A DNA stretch of 8,181 nt, from NCBI GenBank assembly GCA_009839775.1, contig VXOZ01000097.1, positions 1 to 8,181 of the forward strand, in the 5' to 3' direction. Position 1 is the stretch's first letter. Every line of letters begins with the position of its first letter. The stretch comes from Chloroflexota bacterium (GTDB taxonomy: Bacteria; Chloroflexota; UBA11872; VXOZ01). The translations under genes and the position numbers were made by a program. Shown piece by piece: positions 1-6,082 of this stretch. Below the pieces are notes generated by a model. The model had not been told where the DNA came from, did no database searches, and worked only from the letters and a program-made list of their open reading frames with translations.

Positions 1-1565
1 ATGGCGTCCTGGCTTTCGATGGCGCGCAGGGCGACCAGGTGGTCGTATGTGCGTTCGTCGCCCATCACACCGACGCTCTGCACGTCGGGCAGCACGGCCA
101 GCACCTGCCAGTATTTTTCATAAAGCGAAGCGGCGCGGAGCTCTTCCGTAAGAATGGCATCCGCCAGGCGCACGATGTGCAGCTTCTCTTCCGTCACCGC
201 GCCGAGCACGCGCACGGCGAGACCCGGCCCCGGGAACGGATGCCGCCAGACGAGCTCGTGGGGCAGTCCCAATTCTTCGCCCACGGTGCGCACCTCGTCC
301 TTGAAGAGCTTGCGCAGGGGTTCGACGAGGGTAAGGCGCATGGTGTCCGGCAGGCCGCCCACGTTGTGGTGGCTCTTGATGCGGGCGGCGGCTTTCGAAT
401 CCGGCGCGCGACTCTCGATCACGTCGGAGTAGATGGTGCCCTGCGCCAGGAAGTCCACGGGCGCGTGCCGCGCGGCCTCGTCCTCGAAGACGTCAATGAA
501 CGTCTCGCCGATGATGCGGCGCTTCTTTTCCGGGTCGGTCACGCCGGCCAGCGCATCCAAGAATCGGGCGCGGGCGTCTACCCGCCGCACGGGAATGCCG
601 AGGCGCGTCAGGCTCTCTTCCACCCAGTCCGGTTCGTTGAGGCGCAAGAGACCGTTGTCCACGAACACGTTTATCAGCCGGTCGCCGATGGCCCGGTGCA
701 GCAGCGCCGCCGCCACGGTGGAGTCCACGCCGCCGGAAAGCGCCAGAATGACCCGCTGGTCGCCAACTTGCGCCTGAATGTCCGCCACCGCCTCATCGAT
801 GAAGACGGCGGGCGTCCAGTCGCCGCGCAGGCCGCAAACCTCAAAGAGGAAGTTGCGCATGATCGCCATACCTTCAGGCGTATGCGCCACTTCCGGGTGG
901 AACTGAATGCCGATCATACCCTGCGTGTTGCCCATGGCGGCAATAGGCGAATTAGCCGACGACGCCAGCACCGCGAAGCCCGGCGGCAACGCCGTGATGT
1001 GGTCGCCGTGGCTCATCCACACGTCCTGGTCGGGGGCGAGGTCTGCAAATATACCGGCGGCATCCTCCGCGCGGATCATGGCATGGCCGTATTCGCGCCG
1101 TTCTGCAGGCTCCACGTTGCCGCCCAAGGCTTGCGCCATGAGTTGCATACCGTAGCAGATGCCCAAGACCGGCCAATCACCTTCCCAGACGTACGGCTGC
1201 GGGTGCGGCGCGCCGGGAGCATAGGCGCTGGACGGACCGCCGGAGAGCACCAGGGCGCGGGGATTGAGGGCGCGTAGCGTAGCCTCATCCGCGTCGTAGG
1301 GCATGAGTTCGGCATAGACGCCGCACTCGCGGATGCGGCGCACGATGAGCGGGCTGTACTGGGAACCGAAGTCGAGGACGACGACGCATTCGCGGGTACC
1401 ATGGGAATAAGATGGATTCCCGCTTTCGCGGGAATGACGGAGGGACGATCTTTCGCCGGAATGACGGAGTGAGGTCTCTTCGTTGGGTTGACGAGACCGA
1501 AGTCCTTCGTTGGCTTGTGGGAGTGATGGTTCTAGTGATGCATCAGGAGTGGCGGAGGTCTCCAA
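1..1565 (-). CDS. guaA: GMP synthase (glutamine-hydrolysing), C-terminus cut off by the window edge
   Basis: This enzyme makes GMP from XMP, ATP and glutamine, the last step of de novo guanine nucleotide synthesis, in the cytoplasm. Numbering from the TTG at 1565-1563, the class I amidotransferase domain starts at VVVLDFGSQY (about 61-70). It carries the nucleophile Cys137 in GICYGMQ and the His223/Glu225 pair in QFHPEV. The ATP-pyrophosphatase loop SGGVDS is at 277-282, and the dimerisation domain shows HPFPGPGL. The visible part ends at AIESQDA, so about 55 residues are missing. The start is unusual. No ATG, GTG or TTG lies in frame between the conserved domain and the TTG at 1565. That TTG is preceded by AAGGAG at good spacing, and an in-frame TAG closes the frame at 1581-1583. 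The protein therefore carries about 58 extra N-terminal residues, partly encoded by a palindromic repeat. The identity is certain; the start is likely. Confidence 0.95.
   Translation of the reverse strand, partial: METSATPDASLEPSLPQANEGLRSRQPNEETSLRHSGERSSLRHSRESGNPSYSHGTRECVVVLDFGSQYSPLIVRRIRECGVYAELMPYDADEATLRALNPRALVLSGGPSSAYAPGAPHPQPYVWEGDWPVLGICYGMQLMAQALGGNVEPAERREYGHAMIRAEDAAGIFADLAPDQDVWMSHGDHITALPPGFAVLASSANSPIAAMGNTQGMIGIQFHPEVAHTPEGMAIMRNFLFEVCGLRGDWTPAVFIDEAVADIQAQVGDQRVILALSGGVDSTVAAALLHRAIGDRLINVFVDNGLLRLNEPDWVEESLTRLGIPVRRVDARARFLDALAGVTDPEKKRRIIGETFIDVFEDEAARHAPVDFLAQGTIYSDVIESRAPDSKAAARIKSHHNVGGLPDTMRLTLVEPLRKLFKDEVRTVGEELGLPHELVWRHPFPGPGLAVRVLGAVTEEKLHIVRLADAILTEELRAASLYEKYWQVLAVLPDVQSVGVMGDERTYDHLVALRAIESQDA
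1411..1467. repeat. Palindromic repeat, one full and one partial copy, inside the 5' end of guaA
   Basis: The full copy has 8-bp arms ATTCCCGC (1416-1423) and GCGGGAAT (1428-1435) around a TTTC loop, followed by GACGG. A partial copy with the same right half (TTTCGCCGGAATGACGG) lies at 1451-1467. On the minus strand and in the guaA frame the two give the peptide pattern SLRHSGERSSLRHSRESGNPS. This sequence type is a widespread intergenic repeat in bacteria. Here it lies inside an open frame continuous with guaA. Confidence 0.8.
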
Positions 1566-1572
1566 CGGGCAG

Positions 1573-1580
1573 TTCTCCTT
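1573..1580 (-). promoter_or_regulatory. Ribosome binding site that fixes the guaA TTG start
   Basis: On the minus strand this reads AAGGAGAA and sits 7 nt before the TTG at 1565-1563. It lies between an in-frame TAG (1581-1583) and that TTG. This makes the TTG the only canonical start codon available to the open guaA frame. I found no convincing promoter further upstream. Confidence 0.6.
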
Positions 1581-1663
1581 CTAGTGGTGTGGATGCGTTG
1601 GGGCATAGGCTGGGTCAGGAACCGGTGCTCGTACCTAGTAAGCTTTGTCTTTTCCTTTTGTAA

Positions 1664-1700
1664 GACCCCCACCCTAGCCCTCTCCCAAAGAGAGAGGGGA
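1664..1700. repeat. CCCTCTCC/GGAGAGGG hairpin repeat, copy 1
   Basis: A C-rich lead (ACCCTAGCCC) runs into CCCTCTC (1678-1684), which pairs with GAGAGGG (1692-1698). The same design, a CCCTCACCCC-type lead followed by a CCTCTCCC/GGGAGAGG hairpin, recurs at 2891-2932 and 7084-7118. The hairpin could slow or end transcription, but no U-tract follows on either strand. Confidence 0.7.
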
Positions 1701-1801
1701 TAAGAAGAGAGTCCTGTGCACTTCAGTCTGCGCGACCTGCCAAGCGTGAACTGAGGCTAACGCTAGTGGTTAGACATCTTTGCATTGATGGGTAGGAGCG
1801 C

Positions 1802-1898
1802 CGGTAGCACAGGTTTGTTACCTGTGTCCGTCCCCTCAGTTTGACGTGCTCGCTCCACACTATGGCAAGATGGCGCAGGTTGCAAACCTACGCTACCC
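1802..1898. repeat. Paired hairpin unit, copy 1 (AGGTT...AACCT type)
   Basis: Two related hairpins lie about 40 nt apart. The first is GGTAGCACAGGT...ACCTGTG (1803-1826). The second is GATGGCGCAGGTTGCAAACCTACGCTACC (1869-1897, core arms GCGCAGGTT and AACCTACGC with one mismatch). The same order of a CACAGGTT hairpin followed by a CGCAGGTT hairpin ending in GCTAC occurs at 3066-3152 and 3351-3450. It lies downstream of the creatininase-family gene, read on the minus strand. Confidence 0.7.
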
Positions 1899-1921
1899 AA
1901 AAATGAAATCGTGTTGGACTA

Positions 1922-2749
1922 CTAGTGGCGGTCGACGCGCGGGTTAACTTCAAGTTCACGCAGGTCCTTCACCATTTGGGCCAGACCTCGTGCACCGGCC
2001 TCTAAGAACTTGCGGCCCTTTTCGGCAGTCGCTACCGTCGGATCGCCGCGCACACCGGTCTTGGAAAACGTGCTCCAGTAGGGCATGGCCACCGCGTGGT
2101 TGGCCTCCTCAGACCGGCCGGCGACGAGGTCGTTCCAACCGCCCAAGCTCATGGGCAGGTCCGGCGGAATCTCCGCCGCCGCCTTGTCCATGTAGACGTT
2201 GTCGGGGTCGATTGCGAGGTAGAGGCTCGTTTCCAGTTCGCCGCCGTGTGACATGCCGCCGTGGGGCGAGTCGCGCAGCTCGGCCACCACCTTGCGCACC
2301 TCGGCAATGCCCCAGTGGTTCATGGCGTACACGAGCCCCTCGCCCTCGGTCTCGATTACCGCCAGGCGAGCGGCAACTTCGGTGAAAGCCGTATTGCTGC
2401 CGTGACCGTTGAGCATGATGATGCGCGTAAAGCCGTGGTGAATGAGCGACTTGCAGATGTCCACGAGGTAGCGCACAAAAACGTCGCCATCCACGTGGAT
2501 CACGCCGGGAAAGTCCAGGTGGTGCGGGTCGTAGCCGTGTGCCACCGCCGGCACTACCACGCACTGGTCCGGCACCAATTCTGCCGCCCGCTCGCAGATG
2601 GTGGTGGGCAGCAGCACGTCAACGTCCAGTGGCAAGTGCGGGCCGTGGTCCTCGATGCAGCCCGTGGGCAGCAGGGCTACCCGCCTTTGCGCCGCCGCTT
2701 CCTTGATCTCCGGCCACGTCATCTTGCCGTATTGGGTCTTGGTCGTCAT
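1922..2749 (-). CDS. Creatininase-family amidohydrolase
   Basis: The family comprises metal-dependent hydrolases of cyclic or linear amides, including creatininase, a formamide hydrolase of riboflavin/F420 synthesis and the mycofactocin peptidase MftE. The substrate here cannot be told from sequence. The 275-residue protein has the usual family length. The metal site is visible: Glu33 and His35 in GCIEDHGPHLPL, Asp44 just after, His116 in NGHGSN, and Glu171 in HGGELETS. It lacks a signal peptide, so it should be cytoplasmic. The ATG at 2747-2749 is preceded by AGAGGAGAG at 7 nt spacing. A TATAAT box lies about 70 nt upstream. No mycofactocin or riboflavin genes are adjacent, so I assign no specific pathway. 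The nearest gene on the same strand is an amino acid/amide-type binding protein 834 bp upstream. The two could act on related nitrogen compounds, but they are not an operon. Confidence 0.9.
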   Translation of the reverse strand: MTTKTQYGKMTWPEIKEAAAQRRVALLPTGCIEDHGPHLPLDVDVLLPTTICERAAELVPDQCVVVPAVAHGYDPHHLDFPGVIHVDGDVFVRYLVDICKSLIHHGFTRIIMLNGHGSNTAFTEVAARLAVIETEGEGLVYAMNHWGIAEVRKVVAELRDSPHGGMSHGGELETSLYLAIDPDNVYMDKAAAEIPPDLPMSLGGWNDLVAGRSEEANHAVAMPYWSTFSKTGVRGDPTVATAEKGRKFLEAGARGLAQMVKDLRELEVNPRVDRH

Positions 2750-2816
2750 GCGGTGGTCTCTCCTCTGCTCGTTCTTGCTTTTGCTGAATTGGCTTAGGGA
2801 GCTTAGTTCTCTTTCG

Positions 2817-2822
2817 ATTATA
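2817..2822 (-). promoter_or_regulatory. Candidate -10 box for the creatininase-family gene
   Basis: On the minus strand this reads exactly TATAAT. It would start transcription near 2810 and give a leader of about 60 nt before the ATG at 2749. The -35 position 17 nt upstream (AGCACC) is a poor match, so the assignment rests on the -10 box and its position. Confidence 0.4.
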
Positions 2823-2890
2823 GACTGTGCGGGATGTTGGGTGCTTTATCCCGTGGCTTGGCTTACACGCGGGACGGGCAGTTTCAATTC

Positions 2891-2932
2891 TCAACCCTCA
2901 CCCCGGCCCTCTCCCAGTCTTGGGAGAGGGAG
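2891..2932. repeat. CCCTCTCC/GGAGAGGG hairpin repeat, copy 2
   Basis: CCCTCACCCC is followed by a perfect 10-bp hairpin, CCCTCTCCCA (2907-2916) against TGGGAGAGGG (2921-2930), with a GTCT loop. It is the best-preserved of the three copies in the window. Confidence 0.8.
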
Positions 2933-2965
2933 CAAGCGCAGTCGCGCTCGGGTCGTTGGCGAAAC

Positions 2966-3000
2966 GGGCAAGCCCCGCACGAAGGTTTGGCGGCAGGGGA
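2966..3000. repeat. CAAGCCCC...GTTTGGCGG repeat, copy 1
   Basis: GGGCAAGCCCCGC is followed by GTTTGGCGGCAGG. A related element with the same order (CAAGCCCCCGC, then GTTTGGCGGTAGG) lies at 3173-3210. The first part forms a short GGGC...GCCC hairpin. I see no coding sense in it. Confidence 0.5.
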
Positions 3001-3065
3001 ACTAAAGGAGGGGAAGAGCAGGCAGCAAGCTGAGAGACTCGCTGTTGATCGTCGGAGAAACCGAC

Positions 3066-3152
3066 ATAAAAGGTTGTGACCCGTGCTCAACCAAATGGAA
3101 TTGGCCCAGTTCCACGGGAAGATGCCGCAGGTTACAAACCTGCGCTACCAGT
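3066..3152. repeat. Paired hairpin unit, copy 2 (first hairpin decayed)
   Basis: The second hairpin is clear: AAGATGCCGCAGGTT, then ACAAACCTGCGCTACCAG (3119-3150). The first hairpin is recognisable only as a degraded AAGGTTGTGACCCGTGCTCAACC around 3070-3093. This matches the AGGTTACAAACCTGTGCTCGACC of the intact copy at 3358-3383 with several changes. The distance between the two hairpins is like that in the other copies. Confidence 0.6.
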
Positions 3153-3172
3153 TGCCCATTTCTTAGACCGGA

Positions 3173-3210
3173 GCGGGGGACAAGCCCCCGCGCTACAGTT
3201 TGGCGGTAGG
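3173..3210. repeat. CAAGCCCC...GTTTGGCGG repeat, copy 2
   Basis: GCGGGGGACAAGCCCCCGC forms a hairpin with a GCGGGGG/CCCCCGC stem. It is followed by GCTACAG and GTTTGGCGGTAGG. The tail after the hairpin, GCGCTACAG, resembles the tail of the AGGTT hairpins (GCGCTACCAG). Confidence 0.65.
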
Positions 3211-3350
3211 ATGATTACTGCGACCGGAGACGGATTGAAAGTCTTCGTGCTGTGCCTGTCCTAAGCCTATCAAAAGTTCGAAGCATGGACGTTATCGCAG
3301 CAGAAAATCAACAATAGCAGAATCTCCTATTCAATGATGAATTGTGCAGA

Positions 3351-3450
3351 CGGTAGCACAGGTTACAAACCTGTGCTCGACCCTAAGCATTTGGCGTAAT
3401 CGGCCAATCTCGCAGGAAGATGTCGCAGGTTGCAAACCTGCGCTACCAGG
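3351..3450. repeat. Paired hairpin unit, copy 3 (best preserved)
   Basis: The first hairpin is GGTAGCACAGGTTACAAACC then TGTGCT (3352-3377), a near-perfect AGCACAGGTT/AACCTGTGCT stem. The second, starting about 40 nt later, is AGATGTCGCAGGTTGC then AAACCTGCGCTACCAG (3418-3449), with stem CGCAGGTT/AACCTGCG. The two hairpins differ consistently in their stems (CACAGGTT against CGCAGGTT), as in the other copies. Confidence 0.75.
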
Positions 3451-3522
3451 GCTCTTGCCCATCAATTCGAACGTGCTGGACCATAGGAGCCACGAAGGCT
3501 AAACCAGTGCGCTGCAAAGACA

Positions 3523-3551
3523 CAGAGGGCTGGCATTGCGCCAACCCTCTG
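3523..3551 (-). terminator. Likely terminator of the LivK-type lipoprotein gene
   Basis: CAGAGGG-C-TGGC (3523-3534) pairs with GCCA-A-CCCTCTG (3540-3551) around a 5-nt loop, giving 11 base pairs and one mismatch. It lies about 33 nt past the stop codon at 3584-3586. On the minus strand it is followed by TGTCTTTG, only a weak U-tract, so efficiency is uncertain. Confidence 0.5.
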
Positions 3552-3583
3552 CAAACATCCTTCAACAGAGTCTAGGTGGAAGA

Positions 3584-4870
3584 CTATTCTATCGTAACCT
3601 CCTCCGTGCGGACGGTCTCGATAGTGCCGCCAGCGTACTTCCAGACCTCGATTGGCGTGGTCACGTCGCCGTTCGCATCGAAGTCGTGGGCGCCGGCCGC
3701 GCCTTCGTAGTTGATGCTCCCACCGGCGCGTAGAGCCTCAACCGCAGCCTTGACGCCGGCCGCGCCCGCCGCAGCCGTGTCCCCGTCAGGATTGGAGACC
3801 GTGCGCAGCATGTCGCGGACCGCAGCGGGCGTCACCTCCGCGCCGGAAACCTCAGCCGCCAGAGCCGCCAAGGCCGCAATCACGATGGAATCGTAGACGT
3901 TGGTCATGAACGGCAGCGGCGGCAACTCGCCGTACTTGGCCTGATAGTCCGCCGTGAAGAGCGCCAGCGACGGCGTCTCGGCGGAACCCGGGGCCGTGCC
4001 GAGCATGCCCTCCAGGTTTGCAGCGCCGACGGCCTCGATGATGGCCTGCGACTTGGTGCCGTCCACGAAGAGGAACTTCGTAATGAAGTCGTTCTCAATG
4101 GCTTCACGCAAGTAGATGGTCGCGTGGCCGGCGTAGCTCAGCGCCAGCAGCACTTCGGGCTCGCCTTCGATCGCTCTGCGCAACTCAGCCACGTAGGTGG
4201 TGGCTTCCACTTCATCGTGAGGCACGGCGGCGCTCACGGTGCCGCCCGCGGCCTCGAACGCCGCTTGGAAGTTATCCTTCAGGCCCTGGCCGTAGGGATT
4301 ATTCACGTAGAGGATGGCGACGTTCTTGTACCCCTGCTCGACCGCCACACCGGCCAGCACCACGCCCTGCAGCGCATCCGACGGCACGGTGCGGAAGAGG
4401 AAGTCCTGGCCTTCATCAGCGGGCAGGATGGTGAGCAGTGGTGACGTAGAGGCGTACGAAATCTGCGGCACGCCCTTGGGGATCGTCACCGACTCAGCCA
4501 CGGCCAAACTGGAGCTACTCGCGGCAGCACCAATTACCGCGTGTACCTGGTCTACGTCCACCAGCTTGCGGGCCGCCTCTACGGCAGCCGTGGGGTTCGT
4601 CTCGGTATCACCGTAGACGATCTCTACCGGATAGCCGGCAGCGGCCAGGTGCTCCCCGGCGAGATCCGCTGCCTTCTGGAATGCCGCGCCAAACTCGCTC
4701 AAGGGACCGGAAAAGGGCAGCAGCACACCGATCTTTACGGTAGGCGCCGCCATTTCTTCTTTCTCGGCCATATCCGGCTCGGCAGCCGGCTCAGTGGCAC
4801 AAGCTGCCGCCAGCAAAACCAGCGCGCTTGCTGCAATGAACAGCGTTAACGTCTTCAATATTCTCGACAT
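3584..4870 (-). CDS. LivK-type ABC transporter substrate-binding lipoprotein (branched-chain amino acid/amide family)
   Basis: This is the extracytoplasmic binding protein of a HAAT-family ABC importer, which captures branched-chain amino acids, amides, urea or similar small molecules. Residues 1-23 form a lipoprotein signal peptide (MSRILK, a hydrophobic stretch, then LLAAAC) with the lipidated cysteine at 24. An acidic linker TEPAAEPDMAEKEE follows. The type I periplasmic-binding fold begins at VKIGVLLPFSGPLSEFG (about 45-61). It continues with GDTETNP, the ligand-site GAAASSSS and SYASTSP (about 114-144), NNPYGQG and a C-terminal HDFDANGDVTTP. The length of 428 residues is normal. The ATG is preceded by GGGAGGAAGG, and a -35/-10 pair lies upstream. 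No LivH, LivM, LivG or LivF genes are in the window, so it is either an orphan or separated from its transporter. The ligand cannot be assigned. Confidence 0.92.
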   Translation of the reverse strand: MSRILKTLTLFIAASALVLLAAACATEPAAEPDMAEKEEMAAPTVKIGVLLPFSGPLSEFGAAFQKAADLAGEHLAAAGYPVEIVYGDTETNPTAAVEAARKLVDVDQVHAVIGAAASSSSLAVAESVTIPKGVPQISYASTSPLLTILPADEGQDFLFRTVPSDALQGVVLAGVAVEQGYKNVAILYVNNPYGQGLKDNFQAAFEAAGGTVSAAVPHDEVEATTYVAELRRAIEGEPEVLLALSYAGHATIYLREAIENDFITKFLFVDGTKSQAIIEAVGAANLEGMLGTAPGSAETPSLALFTADYQAKYGELPPLPFMTNVYDSIVIAALAALAAEVSGAEVTPAAVRDMLRTVSNPDGDTAAAGAAGVKAAVEALRAGGSINYEGAAGAHDFDANGDVTTPIEVWKYAGGTIETVRTEEVTIE

Positions 4871-4912
4871 AACCCTTCCTCCCTGCTTCTGAATAATGCG
4901 CTACTTAGAAAT

Positions 4913-4941
4913 AGCATATAAAGGGAATTCCAAGTCGTCAA
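4913..4941 (-). promoter_or_regulatory. Promoter of the LivK-type lipoprotein gene
   Basis: On the minus strand there is a -35 box TTGACG (4936-4941), a 17-nt spacer and a -10 box TATGCT (4913-4918). Transcription would start near 4906, about 36 nt before the ATG at 4870. The boxes match the sigma-70 consensus at five of six and four of six positions with ideal spacing. Confidence 0.55.
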
Positions 4942-4970
4942 GAGACTCGCAAGCCCTGCGGAATCTAGGC

Positions 4971-4991
4971 GCAAGACCAGTCACGTCTTGC
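4971..4991. promoter_or_regulatory. Dyad-symmetric candidate operator in the divergent promoter region
   Basis: Perfect 7-bp inverted repeat GCAAGAC (4971-4977) and GTCTTGC (4985-4991) with a 7-nt centre. It lies 30 nt upstream of the lipoprotein gene's -35 box and 70 nt upstream of the dehydrogenase start. This placement suits a regulator acting on both divergent genes. No regulator gene is in the window. Confidence 0.3.
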
Positions 4992-5061
4992 CCTTGGGTC
5001 TGGTAGCATACGAAAGAGTTGACGGCTTTCCTGCCCAGCCAGCGCAAAGGGAGTTTTACCA

Positions 5062-6066
5062 GTGCCCAAACCAGAAGTATTCATCGCCATCACCAAAACG
5101 TTGCGGTCGAGTCTCTTTTCGGATGAAAGCGAAGAGCGCCTGGCCACTCACTTCACGGTGCGCGGCGGCGACCGCGACAATAGGCTGTCAAGCGCTGACC
5201 TTGTCCGGCAGATTGGCGGCTGCACGGCGCTGCTTACCGGCTGGGGCACTCCGCAGATTACGCCTGATGTCCTGTCCGCGGCTGGTGACCTGCGCATCAT
5301 CGCCCACAGTGCCGGGAGCGTCCGGAGACTCATCCCGATAGCCGCTTTGGAAAAGGGCGTCGCCGTTACTCACGCCGCTGCCCTGATTGCGGAAGCCGTG
5401 GCGGAGTTCACGGTGTTCGGCATGCTGCTGGGATTGCGCTGGCCGCATCGCCAGAATGCCTGGATACACGCGGGCAAGCCCTGGTCGGAGTGCCGCGCCA
5501 CCGGCGGCAACTTGCTGGAAGCGCAGCGCGTCGGCCTGATTGGTTGCGGCTACGTGGCGCAGCGTGTCATCAAGAAGCTGCAAGGCTTTGGCATGCCGAT
5601 TGCGGTCTACGATCCGTACCTCTCGGACGAACGCGCCGCCGAATTCAATGTCACGCGCGTCTCGCTGGAAGAGCTCTTCAGCACGTGCCGCGTTATCGCC
5701 AACCATGCGCCCACGACTCCGGAAACGGACGGCATGGTGACGGCCACGCATTTCAAGCTGCTGCAGGACGGCGGCGTGTTCATCAATAACGCGCGCGCCC
5801 GCGCCGTGAATCAGGATGACATGATTGCGGAACTGGCAACGGGCCGCATTCGCGCCGTGCTCGACGTGTTCAATCCCGAGCCGCTGACCGAAGATAGTCC
5901 ACTGCGCGGGATGGAGAACGTCTTTTTGACACCCCACATGGCCGGCCAGACCGACGATACCCGCCTGCGCCAGGGAGCGGCTATGGTGGACGAATTGGAG
6001 CGCTTCCTGAACGACGAACCGCTACACTATCCGATCACTTTAGAGACGTATGATCGGATGGCGTGA
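5062..6066 (+). CDS. D-2-hydroxyacid dehydrogenase (phosphoglycerate dehydrogenase-like, NAD-binding)
   Basis: It should oxidise a 2-hydroxyacid, or reduce a 2-oxoacid, with NAD(P) in the cytoplasm. The substrate is not defined by the sequence. Of 334 residues, the middle holds the Rossmann motif VGLIGCGYVAQ (157-167), a GxGxxA variant of the usual GxGxxG, with Asp184 (AVYDPY) at the end of the second strand favouring NAD. The catalytic triad is visible: Arg245 in INNARARAVN, Glu273 in DVFNPEP and His292 in TPHMAG. The common ARG signature reads ARA here. The start is GTG at 5062, preceded by AAGGGAG at 8 nt spacing. It is transcribed divergently from the LivK-type gene and a hairpin follows its stop. 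It lacks the C-terminal ACT domain of many SerA proteins, so it is probably not the serine-pathway enzyme. Confidence 0.92.
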   Translation: MPKPEVFIAITKTLRSSLFSDESEERLATHFTVRGGDRDNRLSSADLVRQIGGCTALLTGWGTPQITPDVLSAAGDLRIIAHSAGSVRRLIPIAALEKGVAVTHAAALIAEAVAEFTVFGMLLGLRWPHRQNAWIHAGKPWSECRATGGNLLEAQRVGLIGCGYVAQRVIKKLQGFGMPIAVYDPYLSDERAAEFNVTRVSLEELFSTCRVIANHAPTTPETDGMVTATHFKLLQDGGVFINNARARAVNQDDMIAELATGRIRAVLDVFNPEPLTEDSPLRGMENVFLTPHMAGQTDDTRLRQGAAMVDELERFLNDEPLHYPITLETYDRMA

Positions 6067-6082
6067 AGGGGGAGGAAAAAGC

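Larger units (their letters stand above)
1566..1921. other. Intergenic spacer between guaA and the creatininase-family gene
   Basis: This stretch holds the guaA ribosome binding site, one CCCTCTCC hairpin and one paired hairpin unit. I see no credible gene in the remainder, including 1700-1800, and no clear promoter for guaA. The best -35/-10 pair I tried upstream of guaA matches only three of six bases in each box. Confidence 0.6.
2750..3583. other. Gene-free repeat-dense region
   Basis: Apart from the leader and -10 box of the creatininase-family gene and the terminator of the lipoprotein gene, this stretch is a mosaic. It holds one CCCTCTCC hairpin, two CAAGCCCC elements and two paired AGGTT units. 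Short open frames here translate the repeats (for example AGYKPALP and GGQAPALQ) and should not be called as genes. I see nothing recognisable in 3210-3350 or 3450-3520. Confidence 0.65.

Noticed and set aside
39..1277. Long plus-strand open frame of 412 codons
   Set aside because: It lies antisense to guaA, whose motifs (DFGSQY, GICYGMQ, SGGVDS, HPFPGPGL) are unmistakable; the plus frame is low in recognisable motifs and rich in H, R and A, as expected of a shadow frame at high GC.
1412..1663. Plus-strand frame starting MDSRFRGNDGG
   Set aside because: The start is the translation of the palindromic repeat, a common spurious gene call, and the rest has no motif.
1621..1680. Promoter for guaA (TTACAA, 17 nt, TACTAG on the minus strand)
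   Set aside because: Only three of six bases match in each box, no better than chance.
2261..2797. Plus-strand open frame of 178 codons
   Set aside because: Antisense shadow of the creatininase-family gene.
3076..3264. Plus-strand frame of 62 codons with AGYKPALP and GGQAPALQ
   Set aside because: These peptides are translations of the AGGTT and CAAGCCCC hairpin repeats; no ribosome binding site and no other content.
1802..3450. CRISPR array suggested by the repeated AGGTT...AACCT elements
   Set aside because: Spacing is irregular, copies vary in sequence, there are only a few copies and no cas gene is near; hairpin repeats explain them better.
5188..5937. Minus-strand open frame of 249 codons
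   Set aside because: Antisense to the hydroxyacid dehydrogenase, which has all its catalytic residues; no motif or ribosome binding site supports the minus frame.
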